The translations under genes were made by a program, and so were the position numbers. Under the pieces are notes generated by a model. That model saw nothing but the letters and a program-made list of their open reading frames with translations, was not told the origin of the DNA and searched no databases. A DNA stretch of 64,000 nucleotides from the NCBI RefSeq assembly GCF_023715145.1, contig NZ_JAMBNP010000005.1, positions 124,001 to 188,000 on the forward strand, in the 5' to 3' direction. The stretch is from Paenibacillus glycanilyticus (lineage in GTDB: Bacteria; Bacillota; Bacilli; Paenibacillales; Paenibacillaceae). Shown one piece after another: positions 24,894 through 34,214 of the stretch (its first letter is position 1; each line of letters begins with the position of its first letter).

Positions 24894-25509
24894 ATCTTTG
24901 ACCAAATGGAGTCATAAAGACTCTATCTGTTAATGAATCATCATTATTATTACCAAAAGAGATCTGTCCATAAATTGTATAAATAAATCCATATGCTTTT
25001 AACCTGCCTATTGCTCCAACAATCGCATATTGTTCAATTCCGTTCTTTTTAATAGTACCAATCATAGCACCTTTTAATTGAGTGTTTAGGAACATGAGAA
25101 GTTCACATTCAAGCATTGTCATATCAGACAAAGCATTTAAAAAGAATTTTTGCTCATCGAACTTATCTGCTTCTGAGTTGGTCAAGGTTGTTAATAAGTA
25201 ATTTCTAAAATATTCTCTCTTTATTTGAGTGTGTTCTCGTTCAACTTTCTCATTAAGTTCTTCTATCAGTGCAACTATAGATTCCTTATTGTGTTCCTCG
25301 ATCTGTGGGATGAAAGCACCAGATTCGTTTACATACCTAGAAAATTCGTTATAAAAGGACTCAAGACGTTTAAATCTCTTTTCTTGCTTAGTGTCAAAAT
25401 ATAATGTTGATAATGAACCTCCAACATAAGGTATTAATTGGAGTCCAGCTTTGATGATAATTTCTGATTTATCTTTAGTTGCTAATTTAGCAGCATCTTC
25501 TGTTTTCAA
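24871..25509 (-). CDS. Unrecognised 212-aa prophage protein
   Basis: Leftward gene flanked by rightward ones, which suggests expression in the lysogen. The N-terminal hydrophobic patch IIIKAGLQLIPYVGGSLS is followed by long helices (ESIVALIEELNEKVEREH) and a compact C-terminal part that could be winged-helix-like (LKAYGFIYTIYGQISFG). No family named with certainty. AGGAGG precedes the start. A superinfection-immunity role is only a guess. Confidence 0.65.
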   Translation of the reverse strand: MKTEDAAKLATKDKSEIIIKAGLQLIPYVGGSLSTLYFDTKQEKRFKRLESFYNEFSRYVNESGAFIPQIEEHNKESIVALIEELNEKVEREHTQIKREYFRNYLLTTLTNSEADKFDEQKFFLNALSDMTMLECELLMFLNTQLKGAMIGTIKKNGIEQYAIVGAIGRLKAYGFIYTIYGQISFGNNNDDSLTDRVFMTPFGQRFISYCLS

Positions 25510-25576
25510 ATAGATTGCCTCCTATCTTGTTATTATCCAATTGTATCCATTTAAACAATCTATATCAATTAAAATA

Positions 25577-25605
25577 AAGAGACCACTGTTCATCGATGGT
25601 CTCTT
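25577..25605. terminator. Bidirectional terminator at left edge of structural module
   Basis: AAGAGACCA (25577-25585) and TGGTCTCTT (25597-25605). The right arm and tail GGTCTCTTGCTGTTA recur exactly at 46214-46228, where another hairpin closes the module. Confidence 0.75.
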
Positions 25606-25639
25606 GCTGTTATGTTTCCCACACAGGAGAAAAGCTCAA

Positions 25640-25768
25640 ATGTTTTCGCTAACCGACATGCGAACTTCCTCTTATTTGGCCTGTCGTGAGATAGCCCAAC
25701 AATTAAATATCACATTCGCAACTTATGGTGAAAGGGTAATTCCTTTATCGATTATTGTCTCGATGTGA
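25640..25768 (+). CDS. Short HTH-like ORF upstream of rha
   Basis: 42 aa behind AGGAGAAAAG. The middle segment CREIAQQLNITFATYGERV looks like half of a helix-turn-helix. Too short to be sure. Could be a truncated regulator. Confidence 0.4.
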   Translation: MFSLTDMRTSSYLACREIAQQLNITFATYGERVIPLSIIVSM

Positions 25769-25777
25769 TATCGATAC

Positions 25778-25820
25778 GCAAACAGGGAGAGTGGTTATAA
25801 ACTGCTCTCTTTTTGTTTGC
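25778..25820 (+). terminator. Large hairpin before the rha-rusA gene
   Basis: GCAAACA (25778-25784) pairs with TGTTTGC (25814-25820), with a nested purine/pyrimidine stem and T5 inside. It overlaps possible upstream starts of the next gene and may attenuate it. Confidence 0.55.
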
Positions 25821-25858
25821 CTACAAACAATAATATGAAAAGGAAGAGTGAAGAGAAA

Positions 25859-26980
25859 ATGAACGTATTGACAAAGTTTGAAGGGGAATTCGGATTGACG
25901 GTTAATGAGGAAGGTCAAGTAGTAGCTAATAGTATTCGGGTATCTGAGTATTATAGTAAGGAACATAAAGACGTTATGAAGAAAATTCGTGGTTTTATTG
26001 AATTGATTCCTGAATTAGGACAGCGAAATTTTGCGCCGTCCTCTTATATTAACGAGCAGAATAAAAGACAACCAATGTTTGAAATGGATCGACAAGGATT
26101 CTCTATGCTGGTGAATAAGTTCACTGGTGATGAGGCTACTATCTTCACTTATAGGTACACGAAAGCATTCGAGGAAATGGCAGAGGAAATTAAAGACAAA
26201 CGTAAGATGCTGGATAGCCTAGTTAACAAGGTGAAAGTTGATAAGGTATTGACGCTAGATGATTTTAATGCAGAACGATTCTCTACAGGACGTACAATTA
26301 AGACATTTACTAATGCTGATATGAAGAATATTGATACTTTGATACAGGACTTCATCGAGTACACAAAGGACATGAAATCTGATGTACGCATGACAAGATA
26401 TAAGAGTGCAATTACTGGTATTCAGCGTCTACATGATAAGTTGGCTGAAGATGGAGTATATAACATTGGTAATTGTTATAACCTGAAACAAATGATGCTT
26501 AATATGACCGAACAACGACATAAGGTCGAGAACAGGAAGAATGGCGGTCAGAAAGCAGCTCTTAATAGAGAGAATAAACAACTGAGACAACGCGTTAGTA
26601 AAGTAGTCAGTGTGCCTAGTCTAGAGGACTATTACGAAGTCAACTATCCACCATTTAGCGTTAATTATATGTATGAGTGGAATGAACGAGCTGGGAAAAT
26701 GGTTAAATCATATGCATTCAAGAAATGGCTATCAGGTTTCCCATATCATGAATTACCTTTTGATCCTGGAGTAGACTTTAATCGTAATATTAAGGTATAT
26801 CTAGCATTCATACATAAGCAAGGAACTGACATACAGAACATGGAGAAAGCTGTTAACGATCTATTGGCAAAGCATTATGAGTATGATGACGTTATTATTG
26901 ATGAGGTAAGAATTAAGAGTGTAGGGCGAGTAGAGAAGCATGAAATGGGTAAAATTTATTTTGCCATGCGTAATGTTTGA
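25859..26980 (+). CDS. Rha-family protein fused to a RusA-like resolvase domain
   Basis: About 373 aa. The N-terminal 100 residues are a Rha phage-regulator domain (NSIRVSEYYSKEHKDVMKKI, FEMDRQGFSMLVNKFTG). A helical middle has a basic stretch (RKNGGQKAALNRENKQLRQR). The C-terminal about 110 residues follow the RusA Holliday-junction resolvase pattern: DIQNMEKAVNDLL, then DDVIIDEVRIKSVGR. It would process branched DNA before packaging. ATG 25859 is preferred; in-frame starts lie 24 and 42 bp upstream. Confidence 0.75.
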   Translation: MNVLTKFEGEFGLTVNEEGQVVANSIRVSEYYSKEHKDVMKKIRGFIELIPELGQRNFAPSSYINEQNKRQPMFEMDRQGFSMLVNKFTGDEATIFTYRYTKAFEEMAEEIKDKRKMLDSLVNKVKVDKVLTLDDFNAERFSTGRTIKTFTNADMKNIDTLIQDFIEYTKDMKSDVRMTRYKSAITGIQRLHDKLAEDGVYNIGNCYNLKQMMLNMTEQRHKVENRKNGGQKAALNRENKQLRQRVSKVVSVPSLEDYYEVNYPPFSVNYMYEWNERAGKMVKSYAFKKWLSGFPYHELPFDPGVDFNRNIKVYLAFIHKQGTDIQNMEKAVNDLLAKHYEYDDVIIDEVRIKSVGRVEKHEMGKIYFAMRNV

Positions 26981-27031
26981 CTTCTAGTATATGGATTGTA
27001 ATTATGAAACTGATGAGTGAATATAAAACTG

Positions 27032-27373
27032 ATGAGTAAATATAAAACACCAGAACAGAAACGTAGGTTCTACGACAGTCCTAGTTGGCGGTCGCTTCGA
27101 AGGGTTATAGTAGAGCGCGATAATTTCGAATGTCAACAATGCAAGCGTAATGGGTTAGTGGTCATTGATACCAACGAGTATAGCGAGACAGCGAAGAGGA
27201 AGAAGATACAATTGGTTGTCCATCATATTAGGGAGTTAGAGAGGTATCCTGAATTGGCTCTTGAGATATCGAATCTCGAAACCATCTGCGTAGCTTGTCA
27301 CGAGAAGGAACATAAAAGAATGCCGATGAAGAATGAGAAAGTAAATAAGTGGAAAAACGATGAAAGATGGTAG
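27032..27373 (+). CDS. HNH endonuclease
   Basis: About 113 aa. FYDSPSWRSLRRVIVERDNF, CQQC, VVHHIRELERYP, NLETICVACHEKEH: a complete HNH with two zinc Cys pairs. Directly before the terminase genes, where HNH proteins cooperate in genome cleavage for packaging. The ATG at 27032 lies in the second copy of a 19-bp tandem duplication, and the first copy's ATG (27012) leads to a stop after 8 codons. Confidence 0.88.
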   Translation: MSKYKTPEQKRRFYDSPSWRSLRRVIVERDNFECQQCKRNGLVVIDTNEYSETAKRKKIQLVVHHIRELERYPELALEISNLETICVACHEKEHKRMPMKNEKVNKWKNDERW

Positions 27374-27476
27374 TACCCCCCATCAAAAAACTTTGGCAAG
27401 CATGAGCATAGGAACACCGGTGCATGGACTGTGCTGTCGAGTTTTTTTGAATATTATACACGTTAGGAGGATGTAA

Positions 27477-27797
27477 ATGGACGAAAAGGAACTGAAATCG
27501 CTCAAGAAAGAGCTGATGTCACGTATCGATAAAAAGAGTAAGTTACAAATTGAAAAAGTTGAACGCTATATTAACCTTGTCTCTATATTCTATCTGTTAG
27601 ATAAGTCAATTAAGGAACAGGGAGTTATGACTGTTACCACAAATGGAAGTCAATCCTTCACCAAGGCCAATCCAGCCTTAGCAGAAAAGAGCAAAATTAA
27701 TGCCTCGCTCATATCGCTTTACAAGGATCTTAGCCTCGATTCTTCCCCTTCACCTACATCTGTATCTGATGATAAATCAAAAAGCGATTTGATCTAA
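27477..27797 (+). CDS. Terminase small subunit (P27-like)
   Basis: 106 aa behind AGGAGG. Helical, with GVMTVTTNGSQSFTKANPAL, the P27-family hinge before NPA, and a Ser-rich tail. Recognises phage DNA for packaging. The stop overlaps the large-subunit start (ATGA-type junction at 27797). Confidence 0.8.
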   Translation: MDEKELKSLKKELMSRIDKKSKLQIEKVERYINLVSIFYLLDKSIKEQGVMTVTTNGSQSFTKANPALAEKSKINASLISLYKDLSLDSSPSPTSVSDDKSKSDLI

Positions 27798-29473
27798 TGA
27801 TTAAGCAAAAGTACGTAGACGAATACATACAGCTTTACAGGGAAGGCAAGGTTAAGTTTAACAAGGAACGGGAGCAGCTAGTCGAGTATTTGGGGCGGGA
27901 TATAATAACTCGTGATGACCTATACTTCGATGATGAAATGATTGAGAACTGTATTAAATTTGGTGAGAAATGGTACTTTCCTATGCAGCCATTCCAACGC
28001 TTCTTGATTGCTTTCATATTCTTATTTCATAAAGACAATGGTACCGCATTTTATCGTAAGTTTTTATGGATGCTCGGTCGAGGCGGTGGGAAAAATGGAC
28101 TTATTTCTGTTATCGCACATTTCCTTATCAGCGAGTTACATGGTGTCAAAGAGTATAATATATCGGTGATTGCGAACAGTGAAGATCAGGCTAAGACATC
28201 GGTCGAGGAAGTTGGAAAAACTGTAAAGCGTGAGCCTACACTGCTGAAATATTTCAAGCCTACCGTAACCGAGGTTCGCAGCAAGAAGACGGATAGCATA
28301 TTCAAGTTCCGTACAAGTAATGGCAACACGAAAGATGGTCTCAGAGATGGGGCTGTCGTCTTTGATGAGCTACACCAATTCTTGTCTAATGCTGATGTAA
28401 AGGTACACATATCTGGCCTAGGTAAGAAGAAGAATCCTAGGGAATTCTATATCGGCACTGACGGATATGTTAGAGAAGGCTTCCTAGATAAGATGAAGGA
28501 ACAGGCTAACAAAGTCTTAACTGGCAAGAGCAGACCAAACTCTCTATTCCCCTTCATCTGCAAACTTAATGATGAGAGTGAGGTAGATGAACCCGATAAT
28601 TGGGAACTAGCCAATCCTATGCTAAGTGAACCCCGCAGCGATTATGCTCAGGGGTTATTTAGCGCGATCAGAGAAGAGTATTATGACCTGGTTGATGATC
28701 CTTCCAATCGTGAGGAATTCATGACTAAGCGTATGAACCTTCCAGTCACCGATTTGGAACGGTCAGTAGCCAAATGGGAAGAGATTGCAGCTACAAATCA
28801 ACCATTGCCTGATCTGTCGGGTAGAGAGTGTATTGGTTGTCTCGACTTTGCTCAGATTAAGGACTTTGCTTCTGTTGGTCTAGTGTTCAAATATGGTGAC
28901 AAGATACCATTCATAACTCATTCATTCGCACGAAAAGAATTCGTTGATAAATACTATGGGTACTCGAACAATCAGGTAGAGTCTAAGCAGAAGTTTGCTC
29001 CAATCAAGGAATGGGAAGAGATGGGGTTACTCACCGTTCTGGATGAGGACATGATTAACTTTGAGCATATTGTCAACTGGTTCGTTAATGCACGAATGAA
29101 GTACGGTATCAAGAAAATTGTTGGTGATAACTATCGTATGGAGATGCTTAAGCCAATGTTAGAGGCTGTGGGATTCGAAGTGGAGGTAATTCGTAGACCT
29201 GAATCTATACATGGACTATTAGCTCCAAGAATTGAGATGTATTTTGCCAAGGAAATGTTTGTATGGGGAGATAATCCATTGATGCGCTGGTACACAAACA
29301 ATGTCCTTGTAAGCATTAAGAAGGACGGAAGCAAAGTATACGGTAAGAAAGATCAAGTAAGACGCAAGACAGATGGATTCCAATGCCTTGTACATGGACT
29401 ATATCGAATTGAAGAGGTATACGATGGCAGCATAAACGATTCACTAGATGCTCTTAGCGCATTGAATTTCTAA
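27797..29473 (+). CDS. Terminase large subunit
   Basis: 558 aa. ATPase motifs: Walker A-like LGRGGGKNG (about 93-101) and Walker B GAVVFDELHQF. The nuclease domain starts near GCLDFAQIKDFASVG and ends with NDSLDALSALNF, typical of the HK97-like Phage_Terminase_1 family. Drives DNA into the prohead and cuts concatemers. Confidence 0.94.
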   Translation: MIKQKYVDEYIQLYREGKVKFNKEREQLVEYLGRDIITRDDLYFDDEMIENCIKFGEKWYFPMQPFQRFLIAFIFLFHKDNGTAFYRKFLWMLGRGGGKNGLISVIAHFLISELHGVKEYNISVIANSEDQAKTSVEEVGKTVKREPTLLKYFKPTVTEVRSKKTDSIFKFRTSNGNTKDGLRDGAVVFDELHQFLSNADVKVHISGLGKKKNPREFYIGTDGYVREGFLDKMKEQANKVLTGKSRPNSLFPFICKLNDESEVDEPDNWELANPMLSEPRSDYAQGLFSAIREEYYDLVDDPSNREEFMTKRMNLPVTDLERSVAKWEEIAATNQPLPDLSGRECIGCLDFAQIKDFASVGLVFKYGDKIPFITHSFARKEFVDKYYGYSNNQVESKQKFAPIKEWEEMGLLTVLDEDMINFEHIVNWFVNARMKYGIKKIVGDNYRMEMLKPMLEAVGFEVEVIRRPESIHGLLAPRIEMYFAKEMFVWGDNPLMRWYTNNVLVSIKKDGSKVYGKKDQVRRKTDGFQCLVHGLYRIEEVYDGSINDSLDALSALNF

Positions 29474-29489
29474 GAAAGGGGGTGAACTA

Positions 29490-30644
29490 TTGGGATTATT
29501 AGGAGACGTATTTAAGCGCAATAAGGCATTAAGTTCATCGTTTACAGGACTTGAATTCACTTACGAAGATAGTGGCGACACCAAAATTGGAATGTTAGCT
29601 ATGGAGACCTGTATCAATTTTATAGCGCGCACAATTAGTCAGTCTGATTTCAGAATCACGCAGAACAATAAGCGTATACGTAACGATTGGGACTATCTGC
29701 TCAATGTAAGTCCGAACACAGATCAATCAGCATCTGAGTTTTGGCATCAATTTGTATATAAGCTAATCTACGATAATGAAGTGTTAGTTATTAAGACAGA
29801 TAATGATGAATTACTAATCGCAGACGACTTTGATAGGAAAGAGTATGCCGTGTTTCCAGATGTGTTCAGCGATGTAGTTGTTAAGGATTATACCTTTACA
29901 CGTACATTTAGGATGGATGAGGTTATCTATCTCAAGCATTCCGAGGTCAAGTTGATTGATGCTGTACGAGGAATATCTAATGAATATGATAGCCTATTCA
30001 GCCGCATGATTGAGATCCAGAGAATGAATAACCAGATTCGAGGTACGGTTGATATTGATGCTACCATGCAGCAATCCGATCCAGAAACAATGGCTAAATT
30101 TCAAGTGTTTATCGATAAGCTATTCACATCGTTCAAGGAAAAACTAATAGCATTAGTTCCTAAGGTTAAGGGTTTCAATTATACAGAAATCCATGACGGC
30201 TCTAATAACGGCAAATCGGTAGATGAATTAGCCAAGCTTAAGAAAGACTTGACTGAAGACATCGCTAACATATTGGGCATTCCTAACTCGCTGGTTCATG
30301 GTGATATGTCCGATTATGAGACAGCTATCAAGGCATACATCAAATTCTGTATTGCTCCACTTATCAAGAAGATAAGCGATGTATTGAATGCCAGGATTAT
30401 CGACAAGGCAGATTATATGAAGAATATGAGGGTTGAGGTTAGAGGAGTAGCAGAGATGAATTCACTTGAAGTTGCAACAGCTATCGATAAATTGAAGGCA
30501 TCGGGTACATATACCAGCAATCAATTGCGCATCAAATTAGGCGATGAGCCGGTTGATAATCCAGCACTTGATGAGTATGTCCTGACTAAAAATTATGAGA
30601 AAGCAACTTCATCGAAAGGGGGTGAGGGAGAAGGAGATGAGTAG
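29490..30644 (+). CDS. Portal protein (HK97 family)
   Basis: 384 aa, TTG start behind AAAGGGGGTG. The order GMLAMETCINFIARTISQ, a central beta region and NILGIPNSLVHGDMSDYE is typical of portal proteins. Forms the dodecameric DNA gate. Its last 8 bp overlap the protease gene. Confidence 0.92.
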   Translation: MGLLGDVFKRNKALSSSFTGLEFTYEDSGDTKIGMLAMETCINFIARTISQSDFRITQNNKRIRNDWDYLLNVSPNTDQSASEFWHQFVYKLIYDNEVLVIKTDNDELLIADDFDRKEYAVFPDVFSDVVVKDYTFTRTFRMDEVIYLKHSEVKLIDAVRGISNEYDSLFSRMIEIQRMNNQIRGTVDIDATMQQSDPETMAKFQVFIDKLFTSFKEKLIALVPKVKGFNYTEIHDGSNNGKSVDELAKLKKDLTEDIANILGIPNSLVHGDMSDYETAIKAYIKFCIAPLIKKISDVLNARIIDKADYMKNMRVEVRGVAEMNSLEVATAIDKLKASGTYTSNQLRIKLGDEPVDNPALDEYVLTKNYEKATSSKGGEGEGDE

Positions 30645-31383
30645 AATTAGGAAGCAAGATTATTTCAAGAATTTCAAGAATCAATCACATATTGAACAAA
30701 TGGAAAAAATCAAACGTAAATTCGAAGCTGTACATAATGTAGCAACTAATACAACCGAGCTAACCATCTATGGTATTATTGGCGATTCGTATTGGGAGGA
30801 TTCTGTATCTGCATCTGATATTGATAATGCACTCAAGGGTATCACTGGCGATATTATTATTCATTTGAATAGCCCTGGGGGTGATGCCTTCGATGGCATT
30901 GCAATCTATAACAGACTGAAGAAGCATGATGGTAAAGTAACAATCAATGTTGACGGATTCGCAGCGAGTGCAGCTAGTGTTATTGCTATGGCAGCTGACG
31001 AACTAAACATGGGACTTGGCTCGATGCTTATGATTCATGAAGCTAGTACAATCGTTTGGGGAACCAAATCAGCAATGCGAAAACAGGCTAATGTGCTTGA
31101 TGAGTTAGAGGAAGGTCTTATCGATATCTATATGACTAAAGCAAATGTCACTCGTGAGGAAATTAGAGCGGCAGTGGATGCGGAAACATGGTTCAGCGCA
31201 CAAAAAGCAGTTGAAATTGGATTTGCTAACAAGGCTACTAGCGATGACGATAAGGAAGCAGTGATTACACAACTTAGGAATAAATTGGCACAGGCAAATA
31301 ATCAGATTGAACAGTTGATGGTAAATCAGGTAACTCCAGAAGTAGTGCAATCTGAAACTAAGACGATTAGTTTTATGTTCTAA
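30637..31383 (+). CDS. ClpP-like prohead protease
   Basis: About 248 aa. IIIHLNSPGGDAFDGIAIYN, catalytic Ser in GFAASAASVIAMAAD and His in MLMIHEAS give the Ser/His pair of the ClpP fold used by HK97-like phages to mature the capsid. GGGAG and AAGGAG lie just before the ATG. Confidence 0.93.
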   Translation: MSRIRKQDYFKNFKNQSHIEQMEKIKRKFEAVHNVATNTTELTIYGIIGDSYWEDSVSASDIDNALKGITGDIIIHLNSPGGDAFDGIAIYNRLKKHDGKVTINVDGFAASAASVIAMAADELNMGLGSMLMIHEASTIVWGTKSAMRKQANVLDELEEGLIDIYMTKANVTREEIRAAVDAETWFSAQKAVEIGFANKATSDDDKEAVITQLRNKLAQANNQIEQLMVNQVTPEVVQSETKTISFMF

Positions 31384-31448
31384 ATATGTAATACATAAAC
31401 GGCAAGACCAAACAAAAATACTAATAATATAATTGGAGGCAATACAAA

Positions 31449-32615
31449 ATGACAATGAAACTTAATGGCAAGGTAGAAAAAATGGAAAACTATGAAGCAA
31501 AGAAAGCTGTATATATGAATGCGGTTAAAGACAGTGCTGACAAAGAAGTGCTGGCAAACGCATGGAACGAAATGCAAGATGCACTGGCTTCCGATCTAAC
31601 GAATGTTATCACAACTCATGTACGCGATAATCATGCTGACAATCAAGTTCTGGCAGCTCGTGGTCAAAATGTACTCACATCGACAGAGCGTAAATTCTTC
31701 AACGAGGTAATTCTTAGCGGTGGATTCGCTGAAGGCGCTGTTCTTCCTGTTACAACTCAAGAACGGGTATTCGAGGATCTATTACAGGAGCACCCATTGC
31801 TTGAAGCTATCGGTATTAAATCTCTTGGTGCTGTAACTCGTTTCATCGATTCCGATCCAACCAAATCCTATGCATGGGGAAAACTGTTTGGTGATATTAA
31901 GGGACAACTCGATGCAGCCTTCACGGAAGAAGAAATTGGTCAATTGAAACTTACTGCATTTGCAGTCATTCCGAAAGATATGCTCGAACTAGGCCCAGAG
32001 TGGGTAGAACAGTATGTTCGTACGCTAATTGTAGAGGCATACAGCGTCGGTCTTGAATATGGATTTGTTAATGGTCGTGGCCCAGCACAAAATGAACCAA
32101 TCGGACTTCTGAAAAATGTAGATGGTGCTACGGGAGCTGTAACGGACAAAACTGCTAGTGGTACACTTACATTCGCTCCGTCTCAGTTTGGCGAAGTTGT
32201 AGCTGGTGAACTCCATGAAGTAATCAAGTCACTCTCCGTTAACGCTAAAGGTAAATCCCGCAAGGTAATGAATAAAGTTGTAATGGTTGTAAATCCAGTA
32301 GATGCGATCAGTGTTCAGGCACGTAACACCATCCAAACGGCAAATGGCCAATGGGTAACAGCACTGCCTTATAATATTAAAGTTGTGGAGTCTGAAGAGA
32401 TTCCGAGCAATAAAGCATTGTTCTTCGTTCAAGGACAATATATTGCAGCACTTGCTGGTGGATACCAAGCTAATAAATACGATCAAACACTTGCGATGCA
32501 AGATGCTATGCTTTACACACTCAAGCAACATGCTAACGGTAAACCGAAGGACAACAAAGCCGCATTGGTTTATGATCTGGATATTCAATTCAATACAACA
32601 GTTGAGACTCCGTAA
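31449..32615 (+). CDS. Major capsid protein (HK97 fold)
   Basis: 388 aa. A helical N-terminal delta domain of about 90 residues precedes the body starting near TSTERKFFNEVI. FEDLLQEHPLLEAIGIKSLG, RGPAQNEPIGLLKNV and a C-terminal KVVESEEIPSNKALFF match HK97-like capsids. Preceded by TTGGAGGC. Confidence 0.92.
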   Translation: MTMKLNGKVEKMENYEAKKAVYMNAVKDSADKEVLANAWNEMQDALASDLTNVITTHVRDNHADNQVLAARGQNVLTSTERKFFNEVILSGGFAEGAVLPVTTQERVFEDLLQEHPLLEAIGIKSLGAVTRFIDSDPTKSYAWGKLFGDIKGQLDAAFTEEEIGQLKLTAFAVIPKDMLELGPEWVEQYVRTLIVEAYSVGLEYGFVNGRGPAQNEPIGLLKNVDGATGAVTDKTASGTLTFAPSQFGEVVAGELHEVIKSLSVNAKGKSRKVMNKVVMVVNPVDAISVQARNTIQTANGQWVTALPYNIKVVESEEIPSNKALFFVQGQYIAALAGGYQANKYDQTLAMQDAMLYTLKQHANGKPKDNKAALVYDLDIQFNTTVETP

Positions 32616-32649
32616 GGGGTCTTTTCTGGTTTGTTAGGAGGCAATATTA

Positions 32650-32835
32650 ATGGCTGATACATATACGGTTATTCGTCAATTCAAGGATACAAAGCATGAC
32701 GGTCATCTGTATCAAGTTGGAGACACTTATCCAGTTGAGGGTCATAGGTCTAATAAGAATCGCATCAAACAACTATCTACAACTGATAACAAATATAAAC
32801 ACATCTATATTACCCAATATGAAGCGGGTGAGTAG
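32650..32835 (+). CDS. Small head-module protein (YqbF-like)
   Basis: 61 aa behind TAGGAGGC. The beta-rich pattern YTVIRQFKDTKHDGHLYQVGD is common among short proteins between capsid and connector genes in Bacillus-type phages. Role unknown. Confidence 0.65.
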   Translation: MADTYTVIRQFKDTKHDGHLYQVGDTYPVEGHRSNKNRIKQLSTTDNKYKHIYITQYEAGE

Positions 32836-32837
32836 TT

Positions 32838-33143
32838 ATGGCTAATACGATTACGCCGCAGATTGTCGATGAATTCATGCTTCGTATGCACCTAGACGAT
32901 AACGAGGATGGCAATCTGCAACGTATTCTCGAAGCATCCAATGATGATCTGATGAGAATATGTGGAAACTATGACATCGAATCTTATGGTGTGTTCAAAG
33001 AACTAGTGTTTGAGCGTTCTCGCTATGCTTATAATGATGCCCTTGAATATTTCTATACCAATTTTCTGATTCAGATTAACAACCTTGCTTTAACTAAGGC
33101 ATTTGAAGGTATCCTGTTAGATGGTGATGCAAATGAATCCTAA
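32838..33143 (+). CDS. Head-tail connector (HK97 gp6-like)
   Basis: 101 aa, all-helical with EFMLRMHLDDNEDGNLQRILEA as the opening helices (positions 12-33) and a C-terminal DALEYFYTNFLIQINNLA. Assigned from size, fold and position between capsid and head-closure genes. Confidence 0.75.
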   Translation: MANTITPQIVDEFMLRMHLDDNEDGNLQRILEASNDDLMRICGNYDIESYGVFKELVFERSRYAYNDALEYFYTNFLIQINNLALTKAFEGILLDGDANES

Positions 33144-33885
33144 TAAATACAATGCAAACAGCCATACAGGAAGATTCAATAAGCGGATTACCATTATGGG
33201 GCAATCAGTTATTCAGGATGAAATTGGGAATGAGATTGAGGTATTCACGGAAATATGTAAGCTATGGTCTATGATCAAGACGCTTAGAGGCAGCGAATAT
33301 AATGCAGCAGGTCAAACAGAATCCGTCGATATCACAAGATTCATCATCAAATGGACTAGGACAATTGAGGACATATTCGCATTGGAGAAGACAAAGCTCA
33401 GCGTCCAATATAAAGGGATTAGCTATGACGTTAAGAGTGTAATCAATGACGATGAACTCAACCAAACCTTTACAATTATCGCAGAAGGGAAAAGGCGACA
33501 AATGGCTAATAGCATATCGATTGATGATTTGGCTAAGGAAATTACTAAGGCCATTGCCGAGTATACAGCGGACGTGACGAAGGGAATCGAAAAGGAAATT
33601 GACGATTCGTCTAAGTTAGCAGTCAAAGCTATATCAGACAATTCACCTGAGAGAACCACTATGTATGCTAAGGGGTGGAGACGCAAGAAAATTACCTCTG
33701 GTGGGACGGTCAAGTACATCGTTTATAACAAAGCTAAGCCTGGGCTTACTCATCTTTTAGAGTTCGGTCATGTGAAACGTGGTGGCGGTAGAGTAGAAGC
33801 TAAACCTCATATCCGAAAACAGTATGATGCGATTGTTCCTAAGATGCTAGACCGAATCAAATCAATCATCAAGAATGGAGGCTGA
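33121..33885 (+). CDS. Fused head-closure and HK97 gp10-like tail-completion protein
   Basis: 254 aa covering two proteins that are usually separate. Residues 1-127 are a beta-barrel head-closure protein (FNKRITIMGQSVIQDEIGNE ... TIIAEGKRRQ). From residue 128, beginning MANSISIDDLAKEI, the sequence is gp10-like (GWRRKKITSGGTVKYIVYNK, HLLEFGHVKRGGGRV). The internal ATG at 33502 could still give a free gp10. Overlaps the connector gene by 23 bp. Confidence 0.8.
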   Translation: MVMQMNPNKYNANSHTGRFNKRITIMGQSVIQDEIGNEIEVFTEICKLWSMIKTLRGSEYNAAGQTESVDITRFIIKWTRTIEDIFALEKTKLSVQYKGISYDVKSVINDDELNQTFTIIAEGKRRQMANSISIDDLAKEITKAIAEYTADVTKGIEKEIDDSSKLAVKAISDNSPERTTMYAKGWRRKKITSGGTVKYIVYNKAKPGLTHLLEFGHVKRGGGRVEAKPHIRKQYDAIVPKMLDRIKSIIKNGG

Positions 33886-34208
33886 TGATGAGTCAAGATG
33901 AATTAATGAATTTGCTTAAGGCTACTGGCTATCCAGTGGCTTATTCGCATTTCAATTCAGATAAATCGCCACCTTATATTGTCCTTTTGTATGCGTTCAG
34001 CACTGATTTGATTGCTGAGAATCAGAACTACGTTGACATAGGGAATTATCAGATTGAACTGTATACAGCAATCAAGGATCTGGAAGCTGAGAAGAAAGTA
34101 CAAGACAAGCTTAAAGAGGCAAAATTACCGTACAGCAAAACAGAAGTATGGATTAAAGAAGAAAAACTATATCAGATTTTATATCAAATACAAATTATTG
34201 GAGGCTAA
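33885..34208 (+). CDS. Tail-terminator-like minor protein
   Basis: 107 aa, start overlapping the previous stop. YIVLLYAFSTDLIAENQNYV and the alternating beta/alpha pattern fit the DUF3168/gp11-type neck or tail-completion proteins found at this position. Confidence 0.7.
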   Translation: MMSQDELMNLLKATGYPVAYSHFNSDKSPPYIVLLYAFSTDLIAENQNYVDIGNYQIELYTAIKDLEAEKKVQDKLKEAKLPYSKTEVWIKEEKLYQILYQIQIIGG

Positions 34209-34214
34209 TAAATA

